Shown here: piece by piece, positions 1-6,217 of the stretch
Layout of the letters: each line of letters starts with the position of its first letter
Position numbering within the stretch: position 1 is the stretch's first letter
Source of the DNA: Bacteroidia bacterium
Lineage (GTDB): Bacteria; Planctomycetota; Phycisphaerae; Phycisphaerales; SM1A02
Direction of reading: 5' to 3'
Assembly (NCBI GenBank): GCA_030054235.1
Contig: JASGCG010000090.1
Span: 1-6,793 of the forward strand
Length of the DNA: 6,793 bases
The notes under the pieces: model-generated
The model's input: only the letters and a program-made list of their open reading frames with translations
Told to the model about the DNA's origin: nothing
Database searches by the model: none
Made by a program: the position numbers and the translations under genes

Positions 1-926
1 CGCTCGGTGTGCCGGCCGTGAACCTCGCCAGCATGCACGGGCGTGTGCGGCCAAGCTGGTTCCGTGCCTACCTCGCCGATCCGCAGCGCTTCCGCCCGGG
101 CACGCGCATGCCCGCGTTCTGGCCGCCCGACCAGCGGGTCTACCCCGACATCGCCGGCGGCGACCGCACGAAGCAGATCGACGGTGTCTGGACCTACCTC
201 TCGCTCGGCGGAAGCATGCCGCTGCCCAAGGGGCTCGCGGTCGCTCCGGGCGAGTACGACCTGGAGCCCGATGCGCGGACGATCGTCTTCGGCACCTTCA
301 TGGAAGGCGTCGGTGCGCGCTGCCACGCGATCGGTTTCCCCGAGCGCATCTCGGCCGTGTATGACGCCGGCGGGCTGCGTCTGGCCAAGGCGTGGAAGGG
401 CAAGTTCATGAACGCCGAAGGAACGTGGCGCGGCCGCGCTGGCCAACTGAGCATGCCCGCTGGATCGTCGATCGTGACCGTGTCCACCGGCCCAGTAGTC
501 GCGGTGCTGCCGGCGCCCGACGCGCCATGGCCGAGCACGTCGCACAGCGGACTGCGTTTCCTGGGCATGCAGCGCGATGCACGCGGCAACCCGACCTTCT
601 CGATCGGCCGTGATGGCCTGCGTGTCGACGAGACCGTGGGTACGGTGCTCTTCACCGGCGGCGCACGGCTCAATCGAACGTTCACCGTCCAGTCCCGCAC
701 CACCGATGATGCGGTCTCGCTCAGGCTCGCCGAAGGATCGTCGATCGTCGCCGATGGCGAAGGCTGGCGCATTGACGGCGGCCCGGTGCTCTTCGTGAGC
801 GGAGCACGCCCCGTCGTGCGCACCATCGACGGTCGCGCTGAACTGGTGGCAGGCGTACCGCTGCAGCCCTCGAATGATCCTTCGTTCCCCTACAGCGCCA
901 TCGTGCGCACGGAGCTCGCATGGTGA
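1..926 (+). CDS. Cytochrome c-containing protein, C-terminal part (start lies upstream of the window)
   Basis: The reading frame is open to the window edge (first full codon at base 3), so the GTG at 9 is probably internal. Residues below are counted from that GTG. Residues 1-80 look like the second half of a class I cytochrome c domain: a helix with RPSWFRAYLADPQRFRPGTRMP, where Met34 (bases 108-110) is the likely distal heme ligand, then a C-terminal helix with WTYLSLGG. The CxxCH heme site would lie just upstream. Residues 90-305 form a beta-rich domain with the segments FGTFMEGVG, IGFPERISAVYD and AKAWKGKFMNAEGTW, which I recognise from large PVC-bacterial proteins where this domain follows a cytochrome c domain (DUF6797-type architecture). 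The role is inferred to be periplasmic electron transfer partnered with the propeller protein encoded immediately downstream, whose start overlaps this stop. The cytochrome and family call is firm. The N-terminal architecture cannot be seen. Confidence 0.88.
   Translation, partial: LGVPAVNLASMHGRVRPSWFRAYLADPQRFRPGTRMPAFWPPDQRVYPDIAGGDRTKQIDGVWTYLSLGGSMPLPKGLAVAPGEYDLEPDARTIVFGTFMEGVGARCHAIGFPERISAVYDAGGLRLAKAWKGKFMNAEGTWRGRAGQLSMPAGSSIVTVSTGPVVAVLPAPDAPWPSTSHSGLRFLGMQRDARGNPTFSIGRDGLRVDETVGTVLFTGGARLNRTFTVQSRTTDDAVSLRLAEGSSIVADGEGWRIDGGPVLFVSGARPVVRTIDGRAELVAGVPLQPSNDPSFPYSAIVRTELAW
911..926 (+). promoter_or_regulatory. Shine-Dalgarno GGAG and overlapping stop/start (translational coupling)
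   Basis: GGAG at 911-914 sits five bases before the ATG at 920, good ribosome-binding spacing. The upstream gene ends with TGA at 924-926, so ATGGTGA carries both the start of the next gene and the stop of this one. A second in-frame ATG at 926 overlaps the stop by one base and would remove only two residues. The GGAG spacing favours 920. The arrangement implies co-transcription and coupled translation. Confidence 0.7.
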
Positions 927-2467
927 TGATCCCTCGACTCGCCGCCGTGGCAGCAGCCCTTCTCGTCACGACGCTGGTGCATGCGCAGGGCGACGATGCC
1001 TCGCGTGCCAGCCAATCGTCGATCAACCGCTCGCAGGCCGAGCGTGAAGCGGTCTACAGCTCGATCACCACGATCGAGTGGCCCGAAAGCGTGGTGCCCG
1101 AAGTCAGCGGCATCCTGCCCCTGGGTGACGGCCGAACGCTCGTCTGCACGCGTCGCGGCGAATTGTGGCTGGTCCATGAACAGCCCGGAGCGAAGCCCGC
1201 GTGGACGCTCTACGCCGATGGCCTGCTCGAACCGATGGGCCTGGCCCGAAAGCCCGGCGAAGACCAGTGGATCTACATGACGCAACGCGGCGAGCTCACG
1301 CGGTTTCGCGACACCGATGGCGATGGACGCGGCGACCAGTTCGAGACCGTGCAGGATGGCTGGGACATCAGCGGCAACTACCACGAGTACGCCTTCGGCC
1401 CTGCGTTCACGCCCGATGGATCGGCGTGGGTCACGCTGAACCGGGGCTTCGGCGAGGAACCCTTCGGCCGACCGCGCTGGCGCGGCTGGGCCGTGCGCAT
1501 CGCACCTGATGGGTCCATCTCCTACGAGTGCGCCGGCCTTCGCAGCCCATGCGGCGTAGGCGTGGCACCGTGGGGCGATGTCTTCTACACCGACAACCAG
1601 GGTGAGTGGTGCGCCACGAGCAAGCTCAGCCAGCTCGTGCGCGGCGACTACCACGGGCACCCCTTCGGCGTCGATGACACGGCGCGGCCGGAGTCGCTCG
1701 TGAAGTGGCCAGCACCGAACGCTGACGGCAGCAAGGGCGAGCATCCCAATCGCATCACGCAGGGCCAAGCCGCGCAACGCATGCCCAACTACCGGCTGCC
1801 GGCAGTCTGGCTGCCCTTCGACAAGGCCGGTCGCAGCCCCGGCAATCCGATGTGGCTGCCGGCAGGATCCTTCGGGCCGTTCGCGGGGCAGTGCCTCGTG
1901 CCCGACCAGTACGCCGCCACCATCAACCGCATCGATCTCGAACAGGTCGATGGACAGTGGCAGGGCGCGGTCTTCCCGTTCCGACATGGATTCGACTGCG
2001 GCATCATCCGCATCGCGCTCGAATCGCCCGGCACGATCCTGTGCGGCGAGACGAATCGCGGCTGGGCCAGCGCGGGCTCGCGCAGCGAAGGCCTGCAGAG
2101 ACTCTCGTGGAAGGGCGAGGTTCCCTTCGAGATCCTGTCGATGCGCGCCACGCCCATGGGCTTCCGCATCACGACGACGCAACCTGTCGATCGAGCGAGC
2201 GCGCTCGACCCGACGACCTGGTCGATGTCGAGCTACACCTACTGGTACTTCGAGCCCTACGGCAGTCCGGAGATCGAGACGAAGCAGCTGGCCGTCACGC
2301 CGCTGGGCGTCAGCGACGATGGACTCGTGATCGAGCTGTCGGTCGAGGGCCTGCGACCGACCTTCGTGCATGAACTGCGCGCCACGGGGCTCAAGCGCGC
2401 TGGCGATGGTGAACCGCTGCTGCACGACCTGGCGATGTACACGCTCAACAGGATCCCTAAGCCCTGA
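920..2467 (+). CDS. Exported beta-propeller protein resembling PQQ-type sugar dehydrogenases (PVC-bacterial family)
   Basis: A complete protein of 515 residues. Residues 1-22 form a Sec-type signal peptide (Arg at 6, hydrophobic core, probable cleavage after VHA). Residues ~45-400 are a beta-propeller of the glucose/sorbosone dehydrogenase-like kind, with family landmarks SGNYHEYAFGP (His155), GLRSPCGVG and FYTDNQGEW (Asp225-Trp230). DTDGDGRGD at 131-139 is a calcium-loop-like motif. Residues ~400-515 form a beta domain ending in the typical LLHDLAMYTLNRIP, so the C-terminus is intact. The protein has no CxxCH; heme would come from the cytochrome encoded by the overlapping gene upstream. Homologous modules in other PVC bacteria, as I recall them, are often fused to that cytochrome region. 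The likely role is oxidation of a sugar or alcohol in the periplasm. PQQ binding is unproven and a purely structural propeller is possible. Confidence 0.87.
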   Translation: MVMIPRLAAVAAALLVTTLVHAQGDDASRASQSSINRSQAEREAVYSSITTIEWPESVVPEVSGILPLGDGRTLVCTRRGELWLVHEQPGAKPAWTLYADGLLEPMGLARKPGEDQWIYMTQRGELTRFRDTDGDGRGDQFETVQDGWDISGNYHEYAFGPAFTPDGSAWVTLNRGFGEEPFGRPRWRGWAVRIAPDGSISYECAGLRSPCGVGVAPWGDVFYTDNQGEWCATSKLSQLVRGDYHGHPFGVDDTARPESLVKWPAPNADGSKGEHPNRITQGQAAQRMPNYRLPAVWLPFDKAGRSPGNPMWLPAGSFGPFAGQCLVPDQYAATINRIDLEQVDGQWQGAVFPFRHGFDCGIIRIALESPGTILCGETNRGWASAGSRSEGLQRLSWKGEVPFEILSMRATPMGFRITTTQPVDRASALDPTTWSMSSYTYWYFEPYGSPEIETKQLAVTPLGVSDDGLVIELSVEGLRPTFVHELRATGLKRAGDGEPLLHDLAMYTLNRIPKP

Positions 2468-2478
2468 CGGGGCCTGCT

Positions 2479-2488
2479 CGTCGCGACG
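2479..2488. repeat. Perfect 10-base palindrome CGTCGCGACG in a 63-base spacer
   Basis: The spacer 2468-2530 between the two propeller genes contains CGTCGCGACG, which equals its own reverse complement. It lies about 30 bases upstream of the proposed -10 box of the next gene, a position where a regulator could act. There is no T-tract, so it is not a terminator. In GC-rich DNA a 10-base palindrome can arise by chance, so an operator role is speculative. Confidence 0.25.
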
Positions 2489-2518
2489 GCAACGCATCGT
2501 GGATCGCGCTGCCTGGCC

Positions 2519-2530
2519 TAGCATGGTCGC
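2519..2530 (+). promoter_or_regulatory. Probable leaderless promoter: -10 box TAGCAT six bases before the ATG
   Basis: TAGCAT (2519-2524) matches TAnnnT and is followed by six bases (GGTCGC) and then the ATG at 2531, so transcription would start at or next to the start codon. There is no Shine-Dalgarno sequence upstream of this ATG. The sequence around it (CCTAGCAT, six bases, ATGC) matches that of the gene at 6218 (CCTACCAT, six bases, ATGC). I see no convincing -35 box at the expected distance (~2496-2501). If functional, the gene at 2531 has its own promoter and need not depend on readthrough from the pair upstream. Confidence 0.6.
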
Positions 2531-5065
2531 ATGCGCACCATCGGCCTGACTGCGTCGCTCTTCCTGGCTGCTCCTGCCCTGGCTGATGGCGGGCAGGCTC
2601 CGCCGGCCGACATGATCCAGGTGCCCGAGGGTTTCACGATCGAGCTCCTGGCGAGTGCCGGTGCTGGCCATGGTTCATGGATCTCGATGTGCTTCGACGA
2701 CAAAGGCCGTGCGATCGTGGGCTCGCAGTACGAAGGCCTGCACCGCATCGACCTGTCCACCACGCCGCCCACGATCACGACGCTCGATGTCCCGGTGCGT
2801 GATGTGCATGGCCTCTGCGCGGATGGCAACGTGCTCTGGGCCAACAGCACCCGCGAACCCAAGGATGGCGGTGGCCTGTGGCGCCTGACCGACACCGACG
2901 GCGACGGCACCTATGACCGACATGAGCGGCTCTATGCCTGGGGTGGTGGCGGCGAGCACGGCGTGCACGGGATCCGCAAGGGACCAGACGGCCGCATCTG
3001 GGCGATCCTGGGCAACCATGTGCCGGTGCCGGAGTGCGCGGCGAAGGATTCACCGGTGCGCCACTGGGCGGAAGACCTGGTGATGGAGCGCGAGTGGGAT
3101 CCGCGCGGCCACGCGCACGGCATCATGGCACCCGGTGGCATGCTCGTGCGATGCGCCACCGATGGATCGCGCTGCGAGATCGTGGCGTGCGGCATGCGCA
3201 ACGCGTGCGACATCGACTTCACCGTCGATGGCGAGGCCATGACCTACGACAGCGACATGGAGTGGGACATCGGTGCGCCGTGGTACCGCGCCCCGCGCGT
3301 GCTGCACCTGGTCGAAGGCGGCGACTTCGGCTGGCGATCCGGCAGCGCCAAGCTGCACCCGACCGCGATCGACACGCTTCCCGCGGTCGTCGACACGGAT
3401 CCTGCGAGCCCCGTCGGCGTGACGTTCGCACGCAACAGCTTGTTCCCGGCCCCCTGGCGCGATCGGCTCTTCATCGCGGACTGGTCCTACGGGCGCATCC
3501 TCGCCGTCGAACTGGTTCGTGATGGCACGACATGGCGCGGACGCTGGGAACCGTTCGCCACAGGCCGACCGATGCCGGTGACCGACATCGAGTTTGGTCC
3601 GTATGGCGCCATGTATGTGCTGACGGGTGGCCGTGGAACCCAGAGCGGTCTCTATCGGATCGACTGGCTTCCTCTGAAGATGACGGGACAGACCAAGCAG
3701 GATCAACCGCCGACGCCTCCGCACGTCAGCGAGCGACTCGCGCTCGCGCCCATGCTCGCAGGTCCAACGCCCGATGCCACGATCACCAACGAGCGACTCG
3801 CCACGCTGCTGCCGCTCCTGGGCTCGCCTGACCGCTTCACGCGCTTCACGGCTCGCGTGGCCATCGAGGCCCTGCCGATCGAATCGTGGCGCGCCCGCGT
3901 GAGCGACGCCACGCTCTCGTTCCGTGCGCGCCTGGAGCTGATGGTCGCGCTCGCCCGCGTTGGGTCGAACGAGGATCGCTGCGGGCTCCTGGCGATGCTG
4001 CCGGCGATCATGGCGGACTTCCCGCTGTGCAACCAGGTCGAATGCCGGCAGGGCCTTGCACGCATGGCAACGATCGCGATCGCGCGGCTCGGCGGCACGA
4101 CGTGGTGCAGTGAGCACGCGAGCGCGTGGTCGGCCGTGCAGCCCGCACCCGATGCAGCGAACTCAGTCATTGCGGCCTTGGGCAAGCTCTATCCGTCAGG
4201 CGACGTGGCGCTGGACCGAACGCTCGCCGAACTCCTGGTCGGCCTTGGTTCGCCCGAAGCAATCGCCACGACCGTGGAGCTGCTCGAGTCGACCGAAGGC
4301 ACCGATGCGATGGCGTTTGCGATGCCGCTGCGCCTGCGCAGCGACCTCACGCCTGACCAGCGCCGCGCCCTCGTGCTCTGGATCGAGGATGCACGCGCGT
4401 TCCGCGGCGGCTTCAGCCTGCAGGGCTTCGTCGATGCGATCGAGCGGCAGGTGCAGGAACGCACGCCGCACGACGAGCGTGAGGCCTACGACCGCATGCG
4501 GGCCGCGATGCGCGAGGAGCGCGCGCCGGTCGCCGCCGGCGGCGGCAAGCCGCTCACCGAGTGGAAGCTCGAGGCGCTCTACGCCCACTTGGCCGAAGCG
4601 ACGACGCCACGCAACCTCGGCAACGGCCGTCGAGTCCTCGAGGCCGGCATGTGCCTGCAGTGCCACCGCTTCGCGGACTCGGGTGAATCGATCGGTCCCG
4701 ACATCACCGCGGCCGGCAGCCGATTCTCGCGCGCCGACTTCATCACCGCGATCCTCGAACCGAGCAAGGTCGTCAGCGACCAGTACGCCTTCACCACGCT
4801 CACGCTCGATGATGGATCGACCGTCACAGGGCGCATCCTCGGCGAGCGTGAAGGCATCGTCACGCTGACCGTCGACCCCTACGGCAAGGCGCGTCAGGAG
4901 GTGCCGGTGGCGCGGATCCGGGCACGGGCACTCTCGGCGACCAGTCCCATGCCGGCGCACCTGCTCGATTCCTTCTCGAAGGATGACATCATCGACCTGA
5001 TCGCCTACGTCGAGCAGGCTGGTGCGGAGTGGGCCAACCGCCAGCGCGCGCAGCCGGGGCAATGA
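2531..5065 (+). CDS. Exported PVC-type heme-binding protein: beta-propeller, helical repeats and C-terminal cytochrome c domain
   Basis: A complete protein of 844 residues. Residues 1-18 are a signal peptide ending PALA|DG. Residues ~25-380 are the propeller of the 'putative membrane-bound dehydrogenase' family (TIGR02604 type), with FTIELLA near the start, DTDGDGTYD at 121-129, EHGVHGI (His143), RGHAHGIM (His194, His196) and the signature DMEWDIGAPWYRAPRVLH from Asp242. Residues ~395-690 are helical, probably degenerate HEAT-like repeats. Residues ~695-835 are the Pirellula/Verrucomicrobium-type heme domain (TIGR02603 type): CLQCH at 708-712 binds heme, then IGPDITAAG, EPSKVVSDQY, DGSTVTGRILG and SPMPAHLLDSF, where Met807 is the likely distal ligand. 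The order of domains is normal for the family. It is probably a periplasmic dehydrogenase that passes electrons to its own heme; the substrate is unknown. Eleven cysteines outside the heme site are notable for an exported protein. Confidence 0.93.
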   Translation: MRTIGLTASLFLAAPALADGGQAPPADMIQVPEGFTIELLASAGAGHGSWISMCFDDKGRAIVGSQYEGLHRIDLSTTPPTITTLDVPVRDVHGLCADGNVLWANSTREPKDGGGLWRLTDTDGDGTYDRHERLYAWGGGGEHGVHGIRKGPDGRIWAILGNHVPVPECAAKDSPVRHWAEDLVMEREWDPRGHAHGIMAPGGMLVRCATDGSRCEIVACGMRNACDIDFTVDGEAMTYDSDMEWDIGAPWYRAPRVLHLVEGGDFGWRSGSAKLHPTAIDTLPAVVDTDPASPVGVTFARNSLFPAPWRDRLFIADWSYGRILAVELVRDGTTWRGRWEPFATGRPMPVTDIEFGPYGAMYVLTGGRGTQSGLYRIDWLPLKMTGQTKQDQPPTPPHVSERLALAPMLAGPTPDATITNERLATLLPLLGSPDRFTRFTARVAIEALPIESWRARVSDATLSFRARLELMVALARVGSNEDRCGLLAMLPAIMADFPLCNQVECRQGLARMATIAIARLGGTTWCSEHASAWSAVQPAPDAANSVIAALGKLYPSGDVALDRTLAELLVGLGSPEAIATTVELLESTEGTDAMAFAMPLRLRSDLTPDQRRALVLWIEDARAFRGGFSLQGFVDAIERQVQERTPHDEREAYDRMRAAMREERAPVAAGGGKPLTEWKLEALYAHLAEATTPRNLGNGRRVLEAGMCLQCHRFADSGESIGPDITAAGSRFSRADFITAILEPSKVVSDQYAFTTLTLDDGSTVTGRILGEREGIVTLTVDPYGKARQEVPVARIRARALSATSPMPAHLLDSFSKDDIIDLIAYVEQAGAEWANRQRAQPGQ

Positions 5066-5077
5066 CCGCATCGTGTG

Positions 5078-5114
5078 CGGCGAGACGTCATCCGCACGGA
5101 TGACGCTGCCGTTT
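5078..5114 (+). terminator. Hairpin downstream of the heme-protein gene, probable terminator
   Basis: CGTCATCCG (5086-5094) and CGGATGACG (5097-5105) are perfect inverted copies separated by CA, giving at least an eight-base-pair stem with a four-base loop. A further pairing CGGC (5078-5081) with GCCG (5108-5111) could extend it across an interior loop. It is followed by only three T's (5112-5114), so intrinsic termination would be weak by E. coli standards. Its place 12-50 bases after the stop at 5065, between convergent genes, supports an end-of-transcript role for the plus-strand genes and possibly for the minus-strand gene too. The rest of the 5066-5168 spacer holds no gene that I can support. 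Confidence 0.55.
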
Positions 5115-5168
5115 GATCGCGTACGCAGCGTTGAGCTGTGTGATGCACCGCTGCGCAGACCTTGGTGA

Positions 5169-6182
5169 TCACGGATGCGCGTGTGCCGCGCCTGCTGCAT
5201 GCTCCTTCGCATGCTCGAGGAACGGATCGCCGAAGTTGCGGCGGAGGTCATGCCAGACCGCATGCACATGGTCTACGCCACTGGTGCAGTCGAACTCGAC
5301 CGCGAAGCCATCGCCCACGACCCGGAAGTAGTGCCGCTGCGCGGGATCGTCGCCGCCCATCCACGCGAACACCATCGCATCGACGCTTGCGGCACGCCAC
5401 CGCGCGACCTCGGCCTTCTCGAACGGCGAGGCCAGGCGCGCCGCGAACGCACGCACGAGTGACCAGAGCACATCGCGCTGCTCGCGGGTCATGTGCATCG
5501 CTTCGAGCCCTGCACGATCCTTCAAGCGCGCCTCGCCACCGGGCACGCCGAGCACATCGGCCGGCGCCTCGGGCCCAAGGCGTGCCTTCGCGCGTTGCTC
5601 GGGCGAGAGCATGCCCCAGAGGAGGAACGCCAAGTCGCGCTCACGGCCGAGCGGCGAGAAGCCATCGAGTTCGCCGCCCTTGACGGTGAACGGCGCCACG
5701 CCCACGAACATCGGCGTGGCCGTGACCTGCGTGCCGTCGCTCATGACCTGCAGCGACAGGTGGTGACCCTCCAGTCGCATGCCCCACGGCGGCACCATCG
5801 GATCGCCGAAGACAAGCACGTCGTACCAGAGCGGGTTGTACCGATCGGGCTGGCCTGCACCGAGCATCCCTTCGAGCGCGAAGACGCCACGCACGACCTT
5901 CCAGCCGTGGTCGCTGAGCGCGCGGCGTGCCATCGCCAGCGCGCGCTCGCGCTGTTCCGGCTGCAACGCATCGAGCCTTATGCCGGGGCGGTCTCCAGGG
6001 ACGAACGACCACGCCGTGCGAGCGGGCGCATCGATCGCCACGGCTGCCGCTGCGCGTTGCGCGGGATCAAGCGCATCGAGGAACGCCTTCGCATCCTGCG
6101 CCAAGAGCTCGGCGGGCGTGGGCTCGAGCATGCGTGCAGCTCCCAGGGCCAGCAGGATCGACGCGGCGAGGGCAATGCGCAT
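5169..6182 (-). CDS. Secreted DUF3500 family protein
   Basis: A complete protein of 337 residues, recognised as DUF3500 from several blocks in the family order: an N-terminal helix with AKAFLDALDPAQR (31-43), WSFVPG (59-63 region), LQPEQRERALAMARRALSDHG (73-93), LEG (103-105), YNPLWYDVLVFGDP (115-128) and the hallmark PWGMRLEGHH at 132-141, which includes two adjacent histidines. These are followed by PMFVGVAP and a region with LSPEQR. Residues 1-16 look like a signal peptide (one early Arg, then LAASILLALGAA), so the protein is probably exported. The C-terminal tail is rich in His and Ala. The family's biochemical function is not established; the His pair and PWG motif suggest a conserved site but do not define a reaction. 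It converges with the heme-protein gene and diverges from the amidotransferase-like gene. Confidence 0.88.
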   Translation of the reverse strand: MRIALAASILLALGAARMLEPTPAELLAQDAKAFLDALDPAQRAAAAVAIDAPARTAWSFVPGDRPGIRLDALQPEQRERALAMARRALSDHGWKVVRGVFALEGMLGAGQPDRYNPLWYDVLVFGDPMVPPWGMRLEGHHLSLQVMSDGTQVTATPMFVGVAPFTVKGGELDGFSPLGRERDLAFLLWGMLSPEQRAKARLGPEAPADVLGVPGGEARLKDRAGLEAMHMTREQRDVLWSLVRAFAARLASPFEKAEVARWRAASVDAMVFAWMGGDDPAQRHYFRVVGDGFAVEFDCTSGVDHVHAVWHDLRRNFGDPFLEHAKEHAAGAAHAHP

Positions 6183-6194
6183 GGTGGCGTGATA
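6183..6194 (-). promoter_or_regulatory. Possible leaderless promoter of the DUF3500 gene (TATCAC, six bases before the ATG)
   Basis: Read on the minus strand, TATCAC (6194-6189) is followed by GCCACC and then the ATG at 6182. The spacing of six bases equals that of the two plus-strand leaderless candidates. The box lacks the final T of TAnnnT, so this is the weakest of the three. There is no Shine-Dalgarno sequence. Confidence 0.4.
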
Positions 6195-6205
6195 CCGCGC
6201 GCCCC

Positions 6206-6217
6206 TACCATCCGTCC
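6206..6217 (+). promoter_or_regulatory. Probable leaderless promoter: -10 box TACCAT six bases before the ATG
   Basis: TACCAT (6206-6211) is followed by CCGTCC and the ATG at 6218. There is no purine-rich ribosome-binding site. Only 35 bases separate this start from the divergent DUF3500 start, so the two -10 boxes are 11 bases apart and their polymerase footprints must overlap. No -35 box is evident. Confidence 0.6.

Noticed and set aside
9..11. GTG at base 9 as the start of the first gene
   Set aside because: The frame is open to the window edge, and the sequence at this point is already mid-way through a cytochrome c domain whose CxxCH must lie upstream.
312..335. Cys-His in VGARCHAIG as a possible heme site in the first gene
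   Set aside because: A heme c site needs CxxCH; only one Cys is present and the surrounding beta domain is not a cytochrome fold.
1310..1336. DTDGDGRGD as a true EF-hand or dockerin
   Set aside because: It is a single loop inside a propeller family where such loops are common; no paired repeat or dockerin context is present.
890..2671. A 593-codon open frame on the minus strand opposite the propeller gene
   Set aside because: The plus-strand protein has a signal peptide and clear family motifs throughout. The minus frame gives a low-complexity Arg/Ala-rich product with no recognisable domain, as expected from third-position GC bias.
3050..4117. A 355-codon minus-strand frame inside the heme-protein gene
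   Set aside because: It is an antisense shadow of a well-supported gene, rich in Arg, Ala and His with no motif.
5124..5155. Second inverted repeat CGCAGCG / CGCTGCG as a terminator for the minus-strand gene
   Set aside because: The stem is seven bases with an 18-base loop and no T-tract on either strand, so it is likely a chance match in GC-rich DNA.
4196..5269. A 357-codon minus-strand frame spanning the end of the heme-protein gene and the convergent spacer
   Set aside because: It lies opposite the conserved CxxCH domain and also overlaps the DUF3500 gene end. Its product shows no family features.
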